Below are positions 33,676 through 45,120 of a stretch of DNA of 64,000 nt, piece after piece. The notes under the pieces are model-generated. The model ran no database searches and was not told the DNA's origin. It saw only the letters and a program-made list of their open reading frames with translations. Both the position numbers and the translations under genes were made by a program. Position 1 is the stretch's first letter. Each line of letters opens with the position of its first letter. The DNA is from Diphasiastrum complanatum (lineage: Eukaryota > Streptophyta > Lycopodiopsida > Lycopodiales > Lycopodiaceae), in contig CM055110.1 in assembly GCA_029204225.1 (NCBI GenBank), forward strand, positions 36,917,065 through 36,981,064, in the 5' to 3' direction.

Positions 33676-34210
33676 TAGAATTAATGAACCGTCCACAGTT
33701 CACCACGGTTCTGAGAAACGTACAGTGAACTGTACGGTTCACAAAACTTTTTGCCTGGAACCGTACAGTTAGTTAATTAATTAATTAATTTTTTTTTTTG
33801 TTTCCCACCCCCAAAAATAGCCCAAAAAAATGCCAAAAAAAATCTGTGACATCTGTGAAATCTGTGAAATCTGTGAAATCTGTGAAATCTGGTTCAAACT
33901 GTGAAATCATTTGTGAAATCAAAGGACCATTTGTGAAATCTGTGAAATCTGGTTCAATCTGTGAAATCAGATCCAAAAATCTGTGAAATCTGGCTCAATC
34001 TGTGAAATCATTTGTGAAATCAGAGGACCATTTGTGAAATCTGTGAAATTTATGAAATGAGGACCAAAAATGCCTTGGGAGGGGTTTTGGGCGAAAATTG
34101 GGAAAAAAATAAATAATTAGTTAATTAATTAATTAACTACAGGAACCGTACCACGGTTCATAAACCGTGGTACGGTTCCCACCACGGTTCTGAGAACCGT
34201 GGGTTCTATG
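33676..34210. mobile_element. hAT-like foldback MITE with target duplication
   Basis: 535 bp flanked by TCCCAAACCA at 33666-33675 and 34211-34220, consistent with an 8-bp duplication plus chance. Starts TAGAATTAATGAACCG and ends ACCGTGGGTTCTATG. Both subterminal parts are built from GAACCGT/ACGGTTC dyads and a (TTAA)n patch in inverted order. The right side holds a near-perfect 36-bp palindrome at 34143-34178. The centre is a tandem array of about 9 bp (TCTGTGAAA, 33840-34055). No coding capacity. Confidence 0.8.
33840..34055. repeat. 9-bp (CTGTGAAAT)n degenerate array
   Basis: Repeated ATCTGTGAA and ATTTGTGAA units with interspersed GGTTCAA and GGACCA, inside the MITE. It creates chance ORFs on both strands (33785-33986), which I do not annotate. 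Confidence 0.9.
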
Positions 34211-34220
34211 TCCCAAACCA

Positions 34221-34828
34221 ACACGGTTTTTTAAAAAAACCAAAAAGAAAAGAAAAATTTGCAACGTTCCAGTCCAGAACGCAATGCATCTATGCCTTAT
34301 GAGTTATTTCCAACAAGTAGACAGTTTGAATTGTTCGTGTCAAAAATAGGTGTCTAACAATCGCATACCTAAGTTGTTGAAGCAATTGAATCAGGAGCTG
34401 TATAGAATTTTATTATGTACAAGAAATGTGTTTTCTAAGTAGCTTTTTCAGAGTTTGTGCCCAGTGCTACCCGACAATCTCATGGTGATGAATACGTTTA
34501 AAGAGGTCAGATGAAGACGCCACACACAGCCTGAGTGTTGGGAGTATATATACTAGAGCAAATGGAAAACATGGAGAATGACTGTAGCTAACAAAACACA
34601 TGTATGCTAAATACATTGTGAATACTATTTATGGCAAGAATCCTTCATCAAGGAAAAATACGAGGGAAAGAAATTTTTCGGTTTTGATAAAAATTCGTGT
34701 AGTGCACAAGAAATGGAGGGCCAGCCAATAAATGCAATCTAGATGAAAGTTGACATCAAGCAAGCTTTCAGTGCAAATGTAAACGCTCCTCAAGCTCATA
34801 AATGGAATTAATAAAGCTCAGAATATAC
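34221..34828. other. Intronic sequence next to exon 1
   Basis: First part of the inferred large intron, starting at donor GTATAT (34828). No repeat recognised. Confidence 0.5.
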
Positions 34829-35623
34829 TGCAGAGAGTTTTAGCCTTTCAAGAATTCCTACCTCGTCAAGTACCTCTGTAAATGGAGTATTGGAACCAAA
34901 AGGCACCTTTGCAGCATCATCAGCTGCCTTCATAGGATCTATAATGAACTCACGAGGTACATATGATGCTGTCCATTGCAAAATGCTATATGGTGGAGGA
35001 TCATCTGACCTAGCCGATGATGTTCTTGAGCTGGAAAGAAAGCCCCTACCCGCACCTCTGGGCAAAATGCGGCCAGCTACAGACAAAAGCACACAGCCAC
35101 GACCGTATGCTTGCAAGCCCTCTTGTGCTATAGATCTCAGGGTCTCAACTTTGTCTGAGTCCTCACAAGCTTTGCCAAATATATCATCCCACAAAAGCAT
35201 CATCTCCTCGAAATCAGGGCCCTTTCCTCCCCTGGACCCTTTCTTTCCCCCCAGCCTCTTCTTCTTCTGCTTTGTTGCAGCGCACCTGACCTCATGCCTA
35301 CAAGGATGACGAAACTGGAAGCAGCTGTGCTCGTTCTGGACACCATAGAAGCACCACCTCCTAGGATTTGCCAAAAGCGCTAAGCTTTTGTTCTCTATTC
35401 TTCGGAGAGCCAATCCTTCCTGAAAGAAATGGGCGAGGTGAGATGGGTGATACAGGAAGCAATTGTGCTCATGCTGTATGCGAAAGAAACAGCAGCTGCT
35501 GCTATTAGCATTGGGGAAAGGAACTGGGCTCCTCAGATGAGCTCTCCGCAGTGCCGATCCTCCTTGAAAGAAATGCTGCTGCAGAAGGCTGCTGCATTCA
35601 AGTCCAGAAGGCATGAGTGGCAT
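34829..35623 (-). CDS. Exon 1, predicted plastid-targeted protein
   Basis: 265 codons on the minus strand. The ATG at 35623 is directly preceded by an in-frame TGA, so the start is fixed. Residues 1 to about 110 are Ser/Arg/His-rich with few acidic residues and resemble a transit peptide. They contain an internal duplication of about 46 residues: HFFQGGSALRR...CCFFRIQHEHNCF and HFFQEGLALRR...WCFYGVQNEHSCF. After a basic KQKKKRLGGKKGSRGGKG tract comes the mature-looking part: FEEMMLLWDDIFGKACEDSD, AYGRGCVLLSVAGRILPRGA, YSILQWTASYVPREFIIDPM and TEVLDEVGILERLKLSA. The open frame ends at GCA|GTATAT, a plausible phase-0 donor; without splicing it would add only six residues. Function unknown. It is probably continued at 10504-10151. 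Confidence 0.7.
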
Positions 35624-36609
35624 TCAGCAACAGCAGCTTCCTTAGGAAGAAGGAAGAATGCATTTATTGTAGTTTAACTCTTGTTTTTTTTGGACCTAAT
35701 TGGGTTCCAAAGGCAATACTATGTGCTATGGAGTTTTTGCAAAACTAAATGTTAAGGTAGGTGCTTAAAATTTTGAAGGCTGGCTATAGTTATTGATATA
35801 TACTTTAGGTTATATATACAAGTATCATCACTTGTATATATATGCTTCTTGGTCTCCCCTTGAAAACCAATAAGCATATATACAAGTGATGATATAGGGG
35901 CATGCAACAACTATAAGTGTGTTAGATCGACATAAATGCCAACTACTACTAGCATGGGAACAAAATGATTAAAACCCAAAACCCTAGCACAAATTCCTAA
36001 TTGGACTTAGAATCATTGCAAGACATGCATCAACAATGGGGGATGGCCAGCAACAATGGAGGCAATAGACATGGTTGTCCATGAAGATTACCACAAATAT
36101 GAGTATCATGCCCAAGAAGCAGTGGATTCAATGGATGAAGTAAAGGCTCTTCCCTCTAGCTCTGTGTCCTACCACCTGGCCTCTCCCCGTCAAGGCTCCA
36201 AGCCATCCTCACTCATGTCACCAGCATTTCCATTGTCCAGAATGAAGCAATTTATTGAAGCTTTTGCTATGTAGACAATGTAGGAAGACATTTGTTTGAA
36301 TGACATCTTCAGAGGTGCATCATAAAAAACTTAACGATACTTTCAAGCACTCCTTATTATTAATTGCATGGGACAAAATATCTTGTTGTTGTTGTCGATC
36401 CCTCATATAAGTAAAACAATTTGTGAGATTTGTGGATGAAACCAATCATGGTAGACTAATTTGCATTATAAAACCCTTGTTAGACCTTGATTGTTCTTAT
36501 AAAAAAGCATCACCATTTGCACAATACTTCTACCAAGGCCAAACAATGTGCAATCCTAGCCAAAAGTAGCAAGACCTTTTGTAAATACTCATTGTGAACA
36601 TTGTTGAAC
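35624..36609. other. Upstream region of split gene, no other gene
   Basis: Presumed promoter and 5' UTR of the minus-strand gene near 35624-36000. It contains the hairpin at 35823-35894. A 72-aa ORF at 36056-36274 (plus) shows no family. Confidence 0.45.
35823..35894. repeat. Hairpin with SINE-tail-like loop
   Basis: TATCATCACTTGTATATATA (35823 on) pairs with 35872-35894 over 23 bp with one 2-bp bulge. The loop of about 24 bp, TTGGTCTCCCCTTG and AAAACCAAT, resembles the 3' end of the SINE at 36626-36710 (CCTCCCCTTGGAAACCAAGA). Confidence 0.75.
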
Positions 36610-36726
36610 CATTTGCTTAAAGTGACCCAACGAGGTTGGCTCAACTGGTTAGCTTGGCATCCAAAGTTTCTTTGGTCCCAGGTTCGAGCCTCCCCTTGGA
36701 AACCAAGAAGCATTTGCTTAAAGTGA
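36610..36726 (+). mobile_element. 85-bp tRNA-derived SINE with target duplication
   Basis: The 85-bp body (36626-36710) is flanked by a perfect 16-bp duplication CATTTGCTTAAAGTGA (36610-36625 and 36711-36726). It contains a tRNA A-box-like TGGCTCAACTGGTTAGC, an anticodon-stem-like CCAA...TTGG and a B-box GGTTCGAGCC. It ends with a small hairpin CTTGGAAACCAAG and AAG. The long direct repeats and internal pol III promoter are typical of SINEs moved by target-primed reverse transcription. It is very short for a SINE and has no obvious LINE-derived tail. Confidence 0.85.
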
Positions 36727-38856
36727 TTGCTTCTTGATGTGCAAAAAAGTGTTCAAGGAAGAGAATTTGATGACATGCAAGACCAAATCACTGCAAGAAG
36801 CAACCCAAAATACCAGAGCCTTATTATGAGGATAGGACGAGGTTCGAATGGATGTATTGGCCTATAACTCTATCATTATCTACAAGCATTGTTGCTACCA
36901 TCATGTACCCTTTGCTATAGTTTTTGAAATTTTTGAATACAACCTCTTTCATGCTTTCACAAGTGGACATTGTTTTGTTAGTGATTTTTTTAGCTATTTG
37001 AATGTTCCAAGTTTTGGTATTTTTAACAAAATATATATTTTTATCATTTTCGATAGTGTCTTCTTTTGCAGGACATATACAAGATGTCTTCCACATTAGA
37101 TAATGAATTGGTTGACTTTTAGATATGCATCTTGGAGTGTACATGATTGATTGTTGGTGATGTCTATCTAAAATTGTAAATATTGAAAAGCAAATATTCT
37201 AATACCGATCGTGATTATTGTGAAGAGCGATCGTGAATATTAATCATGAACATTGTGAATACTAATATATTATAAATGTTGATCGTGATTATTGTTAACA
37301 TTGATCATGAATACTCTTGTATACTGATTGTGAATATTCTGATTACTATTTGTAAATATTATGAATACTGAAAGATAAATTCTGAATACTCATCATGAAT
37401 ACGGATTGTGATTACTTATTATGAATTTCTCGAATATTAATCATAAATATTGATTATGTATAGTAAAATAATAGCATAAGGTCTTGCAACTTAAAATGCT
37501 CACAAATAAATGAATCATCACAGTAACTTACCATACTTTGTTTGCTTAAAAAAAAAAGAGCCGCAAAGAAAAGAAATAAAATTTAACTAAATAAATTTTT
37601 CAACCCATCAATTTTCAACGTCATGGCAAAGCCTTTGTGGCATAGTACCACAACGTACTTGTTTTTTAAGAGTTCCACTAAAAACACTAAAAAATAAGAG
37701 AGCGTGGCAAGCTACAAGGCTCCGCCTTAATTAATAATAGATTCTAATTTTTAATTGTGTATGAATTAGTGTTGGGTGGGATCGTAAATTTTAATGCCAA
37801 TCAAGTCTTGGTATTACACTTATAATTTTTTTTATGCCAACCAAGTATAAATATAGGCACGTTCACAATTGATGGCTTATATCAATTGGTCTAAATTTCA
37901 AGGCTGATATCCGTCGAGTATCATCTCAAGTATAGATATATTAATTATTATAAAGTCATTTTTTTTTAAAGGACAATATGCATTGAATGAAAGGCATAAC
38001 CTTTTTTATGCAATATGTATGTGATTTGAAAGGCCAATACTTTGTTCGTGCCCACAACAATGTTTGCAGCACTATGAATTAGATTTCTTATATATGTGCA
38101 TTTTAAATACAAAAATAAATAAAAATATCACATCAAATTCTATCTTTTTTTTTTCCTAGTCTAAGTATCATTATGACCATTGACTAGGCTAGGACCAGTC
38201 CTAGTATCAAAGAATCAAATACTAGTCGAGTAGGTTATTGATATTTGAGTTGATACATGTGTTGGTACTGGTCGAGGCACTTATATACATGCCCAACATT
38301 GGTATAAACTCTAAGAAATGTACATCATTGTAAAGTTGGAATATAGAAAACATGATATATAAAGAACAACTTTCAAAGCATGTAGAGAGGCGGGATTTAT
38401 TTTTAGCCATAGAGATCAATGTCTATGAGAGCCAAGTATTATGGCTAGTAGTATGGGATGCTAATTATTATAAAAAGCTTGTTTGTGATGGCATTCCTAG
38501 TGCATAAGGGTGAGTCAATAATGACTCTATATTATATCTCTAACTACTCCTTGAACCTCATTGTAGCTAAAGTGATATCAAAATTTTATGTTTCAAAATC
38601 TGGCTTGATGTGCAATCATCTAAAATTGACTAGCAACAAGTTATAATTTTTCTGCACTCAACACAAATGTTTCATCCTCCATCAGAGTTGTCACTAGAAT
38701 GAGTAGATGATGAGAGGTCTCTAGATTTGGAAAGCAATGCCCGAGAAATGTGCTCCTCTCCACAAAAATCTCCTTTTAATGCAATATAATCAAAAAAGCA
38801 AGTTTGACCGCCATCAAAGGTAGTACTTTACAAACTGCCACAAATAATCACTAATA
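36727..38856. other. AT-rich, no recognisable gene
   Basis: Contains the degenerate short repeat at 37190-37460. Reading frames at 36824-37144 show no family. Confidence 0.5.
37190..37460. repeat. Degenerate ~24-bp repeat
   Basis: Repeated words GTGAATATTAATCATGAA, GTGAATACTAAT, GATCGTGATTATTGT and GAATACTGATTGTG recur roughly every 12 or 24 bp with many changes, as in a decayed minisatellite. Confidence 0.7.
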
Positions 38857-39183
38857 CTACAAAAAAATACACCTTGATGAAAATTTGCAACACTTATTTT
38901 GAAAAAATTAAACGTCACTCTACACATTTTTATTTTTGAATGTCGTTAATTAATTGTCACTACACAATTATTGATCGTCATTGCACGGTGATAAAAAAAT
39001 TGTCACTTTGTAATAATTCATACAGTGATGATTTAGTGATGGTTAAGAGACAGTTCAATGTAGACATCGTTGGCGTTCAAAGGAAAAAAATTCAAAAGAT
39101 TTTTTCTTCCACGATGATTAAGCGACGTTTGTTGACCGTTGCCAAGCGACAGTGACACTAGCGACACTATGTTTTTCGAGTAG
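38857..39183. mobile_element. Possible CACTA-like non-autonomous element
   Basis: Left end CTACAAAAAAATACACC and right end (reversed) CTACTCGAAAAACATAGTG resemble CACTA termini (CACTACAAGAAAAA). The interior is rich in GTCACT/AGCGAC words as in plant CACTA subterminal regions. The outermost CA/TG and a 3-bp duplication are not evident. Confidence 0.4.
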
Positions 39184-41307
39184 AAAAAATCCCGAGAGTG
39201 GTTTTATAATGAGCGGCATTTAAGTGACATTCAAGATCATCACCCAACGATGTTAAAAATGTCAATTTTGGCATTAAAAAAGTTCCATGACACATCTAAA
39301 AGTTATTGTTAGGTCTTGTATTGCATGAGTCCTTATATTGTATGTTTCTTATGCTTTAGAAATATTGGAAGTATGAAAAAATATTTTGTTGCAATTTTGT
39401 ATTATGTTAAATTTGTTTCAAATGAAAAGAAAAGATAATGAAATTAATCTAATTGTGAATATTTGTCAAAATAACAAAGAAGAGGAGAGTGAAAAGTATT
39501 TGGCACTGATCATTTGATCATAATTGAAAAAAATTGATAACTTGACAATGGAAAACATTGCTTGGCAACATCTAATGGATTATTTCAAACAATTATACAT
39601 AAACTAGTTCATATTGTATATAATGTTGAGACGTAAACACCATATCTTTTATAGCATATAAAACTCTAATGGTTAGGAAAATTTATGGTGATTACCACAA
39701 TGAGATATGTATTTAGATAGAAATGCCAACTACGTTTGACAACCAATATGATGTCATGTGTTGTTATTGACTAATGATCCTTGAGTTTAGTAGTTACCTT
39801 TATATCTAACTTGATCTTAGATATCAAAAAGTTAGATGCTAATGTTGTAAATTGTCACTCATTAATTTGTTAGGGATCATGTATCAATGTAAGAAAATAA
39901 AGTCTATTGAGAAACTAATTGATGTCACCTATCTTTCAACGTGCTCTATCACATAATAATCGTGCAATCAATTATGGTTTATAGTTTATGTGATTATAGA
40001 GATTTTAAATTTTATGAGTCAATTTTTAGGTTCACAACCCAATACTTCTTAGACAATCATGGCACATCCAATCCTAAAAAATTGTAGAATTTATATAACT
40101 CTACATGAATGAGATTTTTTATTTCTTTTTTGCGGATGATCAATTTGAGTTGATGACATATGATTCAAACCTTTGAGGCCACAAATATTGGGCATGTCAT
40201 TTTTGTTGTAAAATGATAGTTATGGAATTGAAATATATATGACAATCACACTCAACACATCTATCTACTTTGAGTTGCTATCAAAAAATTATAAAAGTGA
40301 AATACAAACTCTGACTTCAGAATCATTCACAAATCAACTCATCTCAAAAATTATAATGGACAACAATTTGAAATGTTCATTCCTCACCGCTTATTGAAAA
40401 TAAAACCTTAAAAATTCTATACAAATAGTTTAATCTTAGTTTCTCTTATTTATAGATGTGCTTCACTACCCTAATAGTCTATATTATTATTGGCTATTTT
40501 CCTTATAAAATGGTGTGTTTGCTCTCATAGTTTTATTTCAAGCTTGGGGTCAAAATTTTATTTTGACCCCTATTAGATTCAATTTGATGACTATCTTGAT
40601 TCGATTTGACCCTACTATTTAGACTTGGTTTTTCGACCCTAATATTTTGACCTTATATTTTGATCTTGATATTTCAACCCTATTGTAGTTTGCTATCTAT
40701 TTCCACAAAATAACTAATTTACAAATATATATACTTATGTACAACATTACCTTTGATTTCGTCAAAGATAGGAATAACATAGTGACCAAAAAAAAAATCC
40801 CATGGAAACCACTTTTTTTAAATTTTCAAATTTTTAAAAAAATTATCAATATTCAAAGTGTTTCACAAAAATATATTGTAGTACTCAAAAAAATATCTCA
40901 TTTTGTCAACAAAAGTAATTATGCTGATCAATTTGATTAGTAACATATTATTAATATCTCAAGAAAATAGATATAAAAATAATAAAAACTATAAAAAAGT
41001 AATTGTTAGCTTTTTTAAAATTTTATTCTATGACGAATATGTTAACTTTTCAAAACTTTCTGAAATGAAGGTGTTTGTATCGAAATTAAGAAATCTTACA
41101 ATTACAGTATGGAATCAATTAGTATTTTTTAAAAAAATTAATATCTTAATAGTAGTAATTTACAAAGATTTGTAGATATTATATTTAGAGTGTATGTTTT
41201 GTAAAACTAATATTTTAGACATTAAAAACAATACAATCTCCTAAACTACTTCATCAACAATCCAAATATAATCTTTGACTAGGACTTTTGCGAAATCCTC
41301 TATGTCA
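39184..41307. other. AT-rich, no recognisable gene
   Basis: Very AT-rich; repeated TTGACCCTA words at about 40545-40690. ORFs at 40737-41175 are low-complexity and not supported. Confidence 0.5.
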
Positions 41308-41458
41308 TCAACTTTTCCACTAGCGGGAGGGGGAGGTTGTGATAGAAAAATGACGAAGTCTTTGTCATCTGTACACTTTTTCAACTTTTCCACTAGCAGA
41401 AGGTTGTGGTTCCTTCGATAAAAAAATGACGGAGTCTTTGTCATCTATACACTTTTCC
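41308..41458. repeat. ~74-bp tandem duplication
   Basis: Two copies start TCAACTTTTCCACTAGC at 41308 and 41381. Both contain AAAAATGACG(A/G)AGTCTTTG and TCATCT. Confidence 0.85.
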
Positions 41459-41509
41459 ACCTCTGCCATCTCATTCAACAAAATTGAGAAAGATTTTATA
41501 ATGATCACC

Positions 41510-41939
41510 AAGTGAAGATTTTTTAGATCCTATTGCATGCACCAAAATGACTACTATGGAGCCAAACCACCCAACCAACTGAAAATTGAGAGTCAAATCC
41601 CAATAAGTTTCATGCACAAGCCACGGTGACTAAATAGACGAGAGGAGTGAATATTGGAAACTGGATGAGTTTCTAAAGGTATATATAAGCCCTTGAGACC
41701 TAAAAAAATTACTACAAGATCCCAAATCCAATCCGATTGTTTTTTTGTCTCCTTCACATGTATAAAAAGTCATTAGACACTAGCTCCACATGTCTTAATG
41801 GGTATGTCTAGGCCCTTATAAGGTTATTAATAACATTTTTGGACTAGTCAAGGCATAACTAACAAACTTGTACAGTAGAGTATTGAATATCCATGTAAAA
41901 GACTATTTCGAATCCTTTGAACTGGACATGGACGTAACA
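41510..41939 (-). repeat. LTR-like copy related to 25608-26098
   Basis: Shares TGGAGCCAAACCACCCAACC, AGCTCCACATGTC, ACATTTTTGG and the terminus GGACGTAACA with the LTR at 25608-26098. No internal retroelement sequence is attached, so it is probably a solo or truncated LTR. The left end is uncertain and no target duplication was confirmed. Confidence 0.65.
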
Positions 41940-43650
41940 GATTTATTTTTATTTTTACAATTTCTACAAAACTAGAATCTAAGTCTATAGTAGTAATGAC
42001 TCTGTTTTTTTTAACAACACATGCGAGTAGTAACACTACCACTAAATAGATCTAGCACCCAATCAATTGGGTGCAAAAAAATCTTAATCAAATGATTAAT
42101 TAACTATTGTGGATTTTGATAGAAACAAGTCTAAAAACTCGTCATAGGATTTTTTTTTAATTTTTGGAACTGTTGAGTATCGTTGCAAAGCCGTGCAACA
42201 CTTGTGTTTGAAATATTTGGCTTGTACCTAAAAAATGATAATAAATAAGCATTTTAGGAAATAGATAACAAACAACTATGTGAGAATGCAAACACGAAAC
42301 CTATGTTGACCATAGAATTAAAATATATCAAAATTTTCAAACTAAACAAATTGCTAATAGTTAAAAACCTATCATATAACATTCTCTATCCCAGCATCGT
42401 AGAATGTCAAAAGGACTTTTTAAATCCTAGCAAATTGCTAGAATTTGAATGACAAGCTTTCCAACAAGCATTTACTTGAACAATTTGGATCACCATATAG
42501 AACACAATAAATCCTTAAAGTGGGGGTATTCCACATGTGCTTTGAGCACAATAGTCTGTACTATATTTCTCATATCCAAATCATCATGATTTTGGCCCCT
42601 CTTGATTCCAAAATTCCTTGGAAGCTAGTCAAGGTCCTTTGCCAGCCTCTTAACCATGATTTTCACTCTCAAAACTTGATCATAGATGCATTTCAAAACA
42701 TCAAGTGGCTCTTATACCATGCGTACTTTTTATCACGTGTGAGGACACAAAAATCAATGTGCTTGACCTTCTAAGGTGGGTCTGATTGGACATGAAACTA
42801 TCACTTGATTGTACAAGCAATCTTCCTAGACAACTTTCAAGACAAGAGAACGTGAGCATTCATTAATGATCATCCACACTTTTTTGCTCAAACCAAACAC
42901 TTAACATGGAAAAAGCTAAGTCCCAAACACATACAAAGAGTGAGAGAGAGCCCTTGCTCTCGGGTAGAGAGAGAAAGAGAGAGAGAGAATAGAAGAGAAA
43001 CACTCCAAAATTGTGATTAACTCTCAAAAAACCATATGTACAATGAGAGAGCTCTTCCATATAGTATTATCATGAGGAAATGCTCTAGAATGATTGGACC
43101 CCATTAATTGCCTTTCTACATCATGATTGGACTCCTAGATTTGCACCTCTCATCATGATTGGGCCTCATGATTTCCACCCCACAATTTGATTGTTTTTCA
43201 TGATGTGCACTTCTAAACATGATTGGCCCACATGTATTGCACCACTTAAAATGATTGGCCTTGTGATCTACACCTCTAAATGTGATTTGACTAAATGGAT
43301 GCATTTCAATCCTAACATTATGTGACAGATGTCACTATCTCACTAGAACTCAAGTTTGAGGCCTCTTGACTATTCAAACTCAAAATAAATGAACGAAAAT
43401 GATTAGGCCTACCCTCCACATGTGGAAACATGATGTGAGATTTACATATGTACTAATCAAGCTAGATTCTGCAAACTCTTCACATATTGATCCTTGATGC
43501 AGACAATCTTTTCGCATCATTCAAAGAAGGCCAACCTCTAAAAGTAATCTTCATTGACTAAAATAGAAAGAAGTATATTTAGTCGAAATCCAAAGTCTTC
43601 TAAAGATGTAGAACCAGCTGAGATGAATGAACAACCTGAGGTCAAAGTAG
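41940..43650. other. No recognisable gene
   Basis: Non-coding. A purine-rich patch at 42945-42987 carries GGGTAGAGAGAGA, also present in the insertion at 6467-6745. Repeated CATGATTGG(A/C)CC words occur from 43090 to 43275. Confidence 0.5.
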
Positions 43651-45120
43651 ATATTGGGAGTCATAAAATTCTTACACCTTCTCAATTGTTCAAGCAACTA
43701 CAAATGGTACGAGATCAATTTACAAATTAGACCCAAACAAAAAGAAAAATATAAGAAAAACTTGAAATCTTTATTGATGTTAACAAATCATCAAAAAAAA
43801 TTGCTTACAAGACCCGAGATTCAAAAGGTACAAAGTCTTATTTTTTGCTCATCTTCTTGCTTACAAAAATTTTGTATTAAGAAAATTGAAAAATTGAGAT
43901 TCAATTTTTTTTTTTCGAAACAAAGATAAAAACAATCACTATTTGTGTACAACAATGAGGCTTAACAAAAGTTCGTATTCATATTTTCTAGATTCAATGG
44001 AAGTTTGTCACAAAGCTTACAAAATTGCTCACACACTTAGAAACTCATGGTTTCAAAGAATACATGCGTGGCTTCAAAAAGATCCAACATCGCAGGGCTC
44101 TCTATCGGGTCAAACTATCTCCCTAGATTCTTTGATTGTAATCGCTTGGCTAAAGTATTTTGTAGATGTGCATGGAGAAGAATTGCCCAATTTTTTATAT
44201 TTTCACTTGCCAAATAATTCTACAAAATTGGAAATATTTTTGATGTAAAAGGAATTCTCCAAGGCAAAATATCTTGTCTATATAAGTTATTTGTATTTTC
44301 GTAGAATTTGAAAAAGAGATTTCAGTTTGGTAAAGATTTTTAAAAAATCACGAATGACAATATGTTCTACTTGTGAGTTATTGAAATCTACCAAACAACT
44401 TGCAAAGACCTTGAATGAAATAAGTAAAAATTACGTAAGGGGATGATTTTAATTTATTTTGATTTGAAATTGACATGTTAATTTATAAATTATCTAATAT
44501 GTATTGATATCATTGTATTTCTACTAATTATTTTAATTGTATCTTTAATGGATGCTGCAAAAGCCTTTCAAGTGCACAAAGATCAACAAATAGTTGAAAG
44601 ACAAAAGTTGGCCAAATATTGAAAGAAATGTTTGGAATATCTTCAAAAACATTTGGGTCCATTTTGGATTGCCAAAGTGATTGGGTTCATTCAAAATAGT
44701 AATCAGACAAAAGTATTACGTGTCCATTGGTTGTGCACTCCTTCAACAAACGTTTTCTTGGAAAGGTTTCAATTTGAAATGTTACAAGTAGATTCAAAGG
44801 GCAAGAGAAAGTGATTGCCAAAAAATCAACCAAGGGTTGATGCTTTGGATTTATAGGATGTAGATGTTTTGACTTTTAATTTTGAACTAGCAATGACCAA
44901 TCATCTATGATAGCCAACTATAGCCATATTGAAAGAATGACTTGAATTAATGGGACAACCATCATCCTTAACTCATAGCAACAGAGAAAAGCTGACTTAC
45001 AAGGTTTCTTGTCAATATTGGATGCAGATTTTGAAGAAGATATGTCAGTCAATTTTAATGAAGAAAATAGGTCCTCCACTTCATTAGCTAAAAACGAGTG
45101 TTTAGAATATGTCAAGTTCT
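43650..45120 (+). pseudogene. Transposase-like relic of unnamed family
   Basis: Plus-strand blocks with a consistent order. 43943-44248: AYKIAHTLRNSWFQRIHAWL, then SLDSLIVIAWLKYFVDVHGE and FLYFHLPNNSTKLEIF. About 44300-44420, broken frame: RDFSLVKIFKKSRMTICSTC and ELLKSTKQLAKTLNEIS, with a C-x2-C zinc-binding look. 44632-44814: HLGPFWIAKVIGFIQNSNQT and VLRVHWLCTPSTN. The order of a WxxYF...GE...HLP block, a CxxC block and a late PFW...VHW block recalls uncharacterised transposase-like proteins of algae and non-flowering plants. I cannot name the family. Many stops show decay. Confidence 0.45.

Larger units (their letters stand above)
10505..34828 (-). other. Inferred 24.3-kb transposon-filled intron
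   Basis: Inferred from the phase-0 donor (GCA|GTATAT, exon end at 34829) and phase-0 acceptor (CTCAG, exon start at 10504) that flank it on the minus strand. It contains copia, gypsy, hAT and MITE insertions in both orientations. Introns this large are known from gymnosperms and some other large-genome plants. No transcript evidence is available here. Confidence 0.5.

Noticed and set aside
33785-33986. Complementary reading frames on both strands (KSVKSVKS and FTDFTDFT)
   Set aside because: Translation of the 9-bp array inside the MITE; not genes.
36056-36274. 72-aa plus-strand ORF
   Set aside because: No homology recognised and no splice or start evidence; it could be a chance frame.
36626-36710. 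Possible functional tRNA gene (A and B boxes, anticodon-like stem)
   Set aside because: No acceptor stem pairing that I can see; flanking target duplications and a second copy show a SINE.
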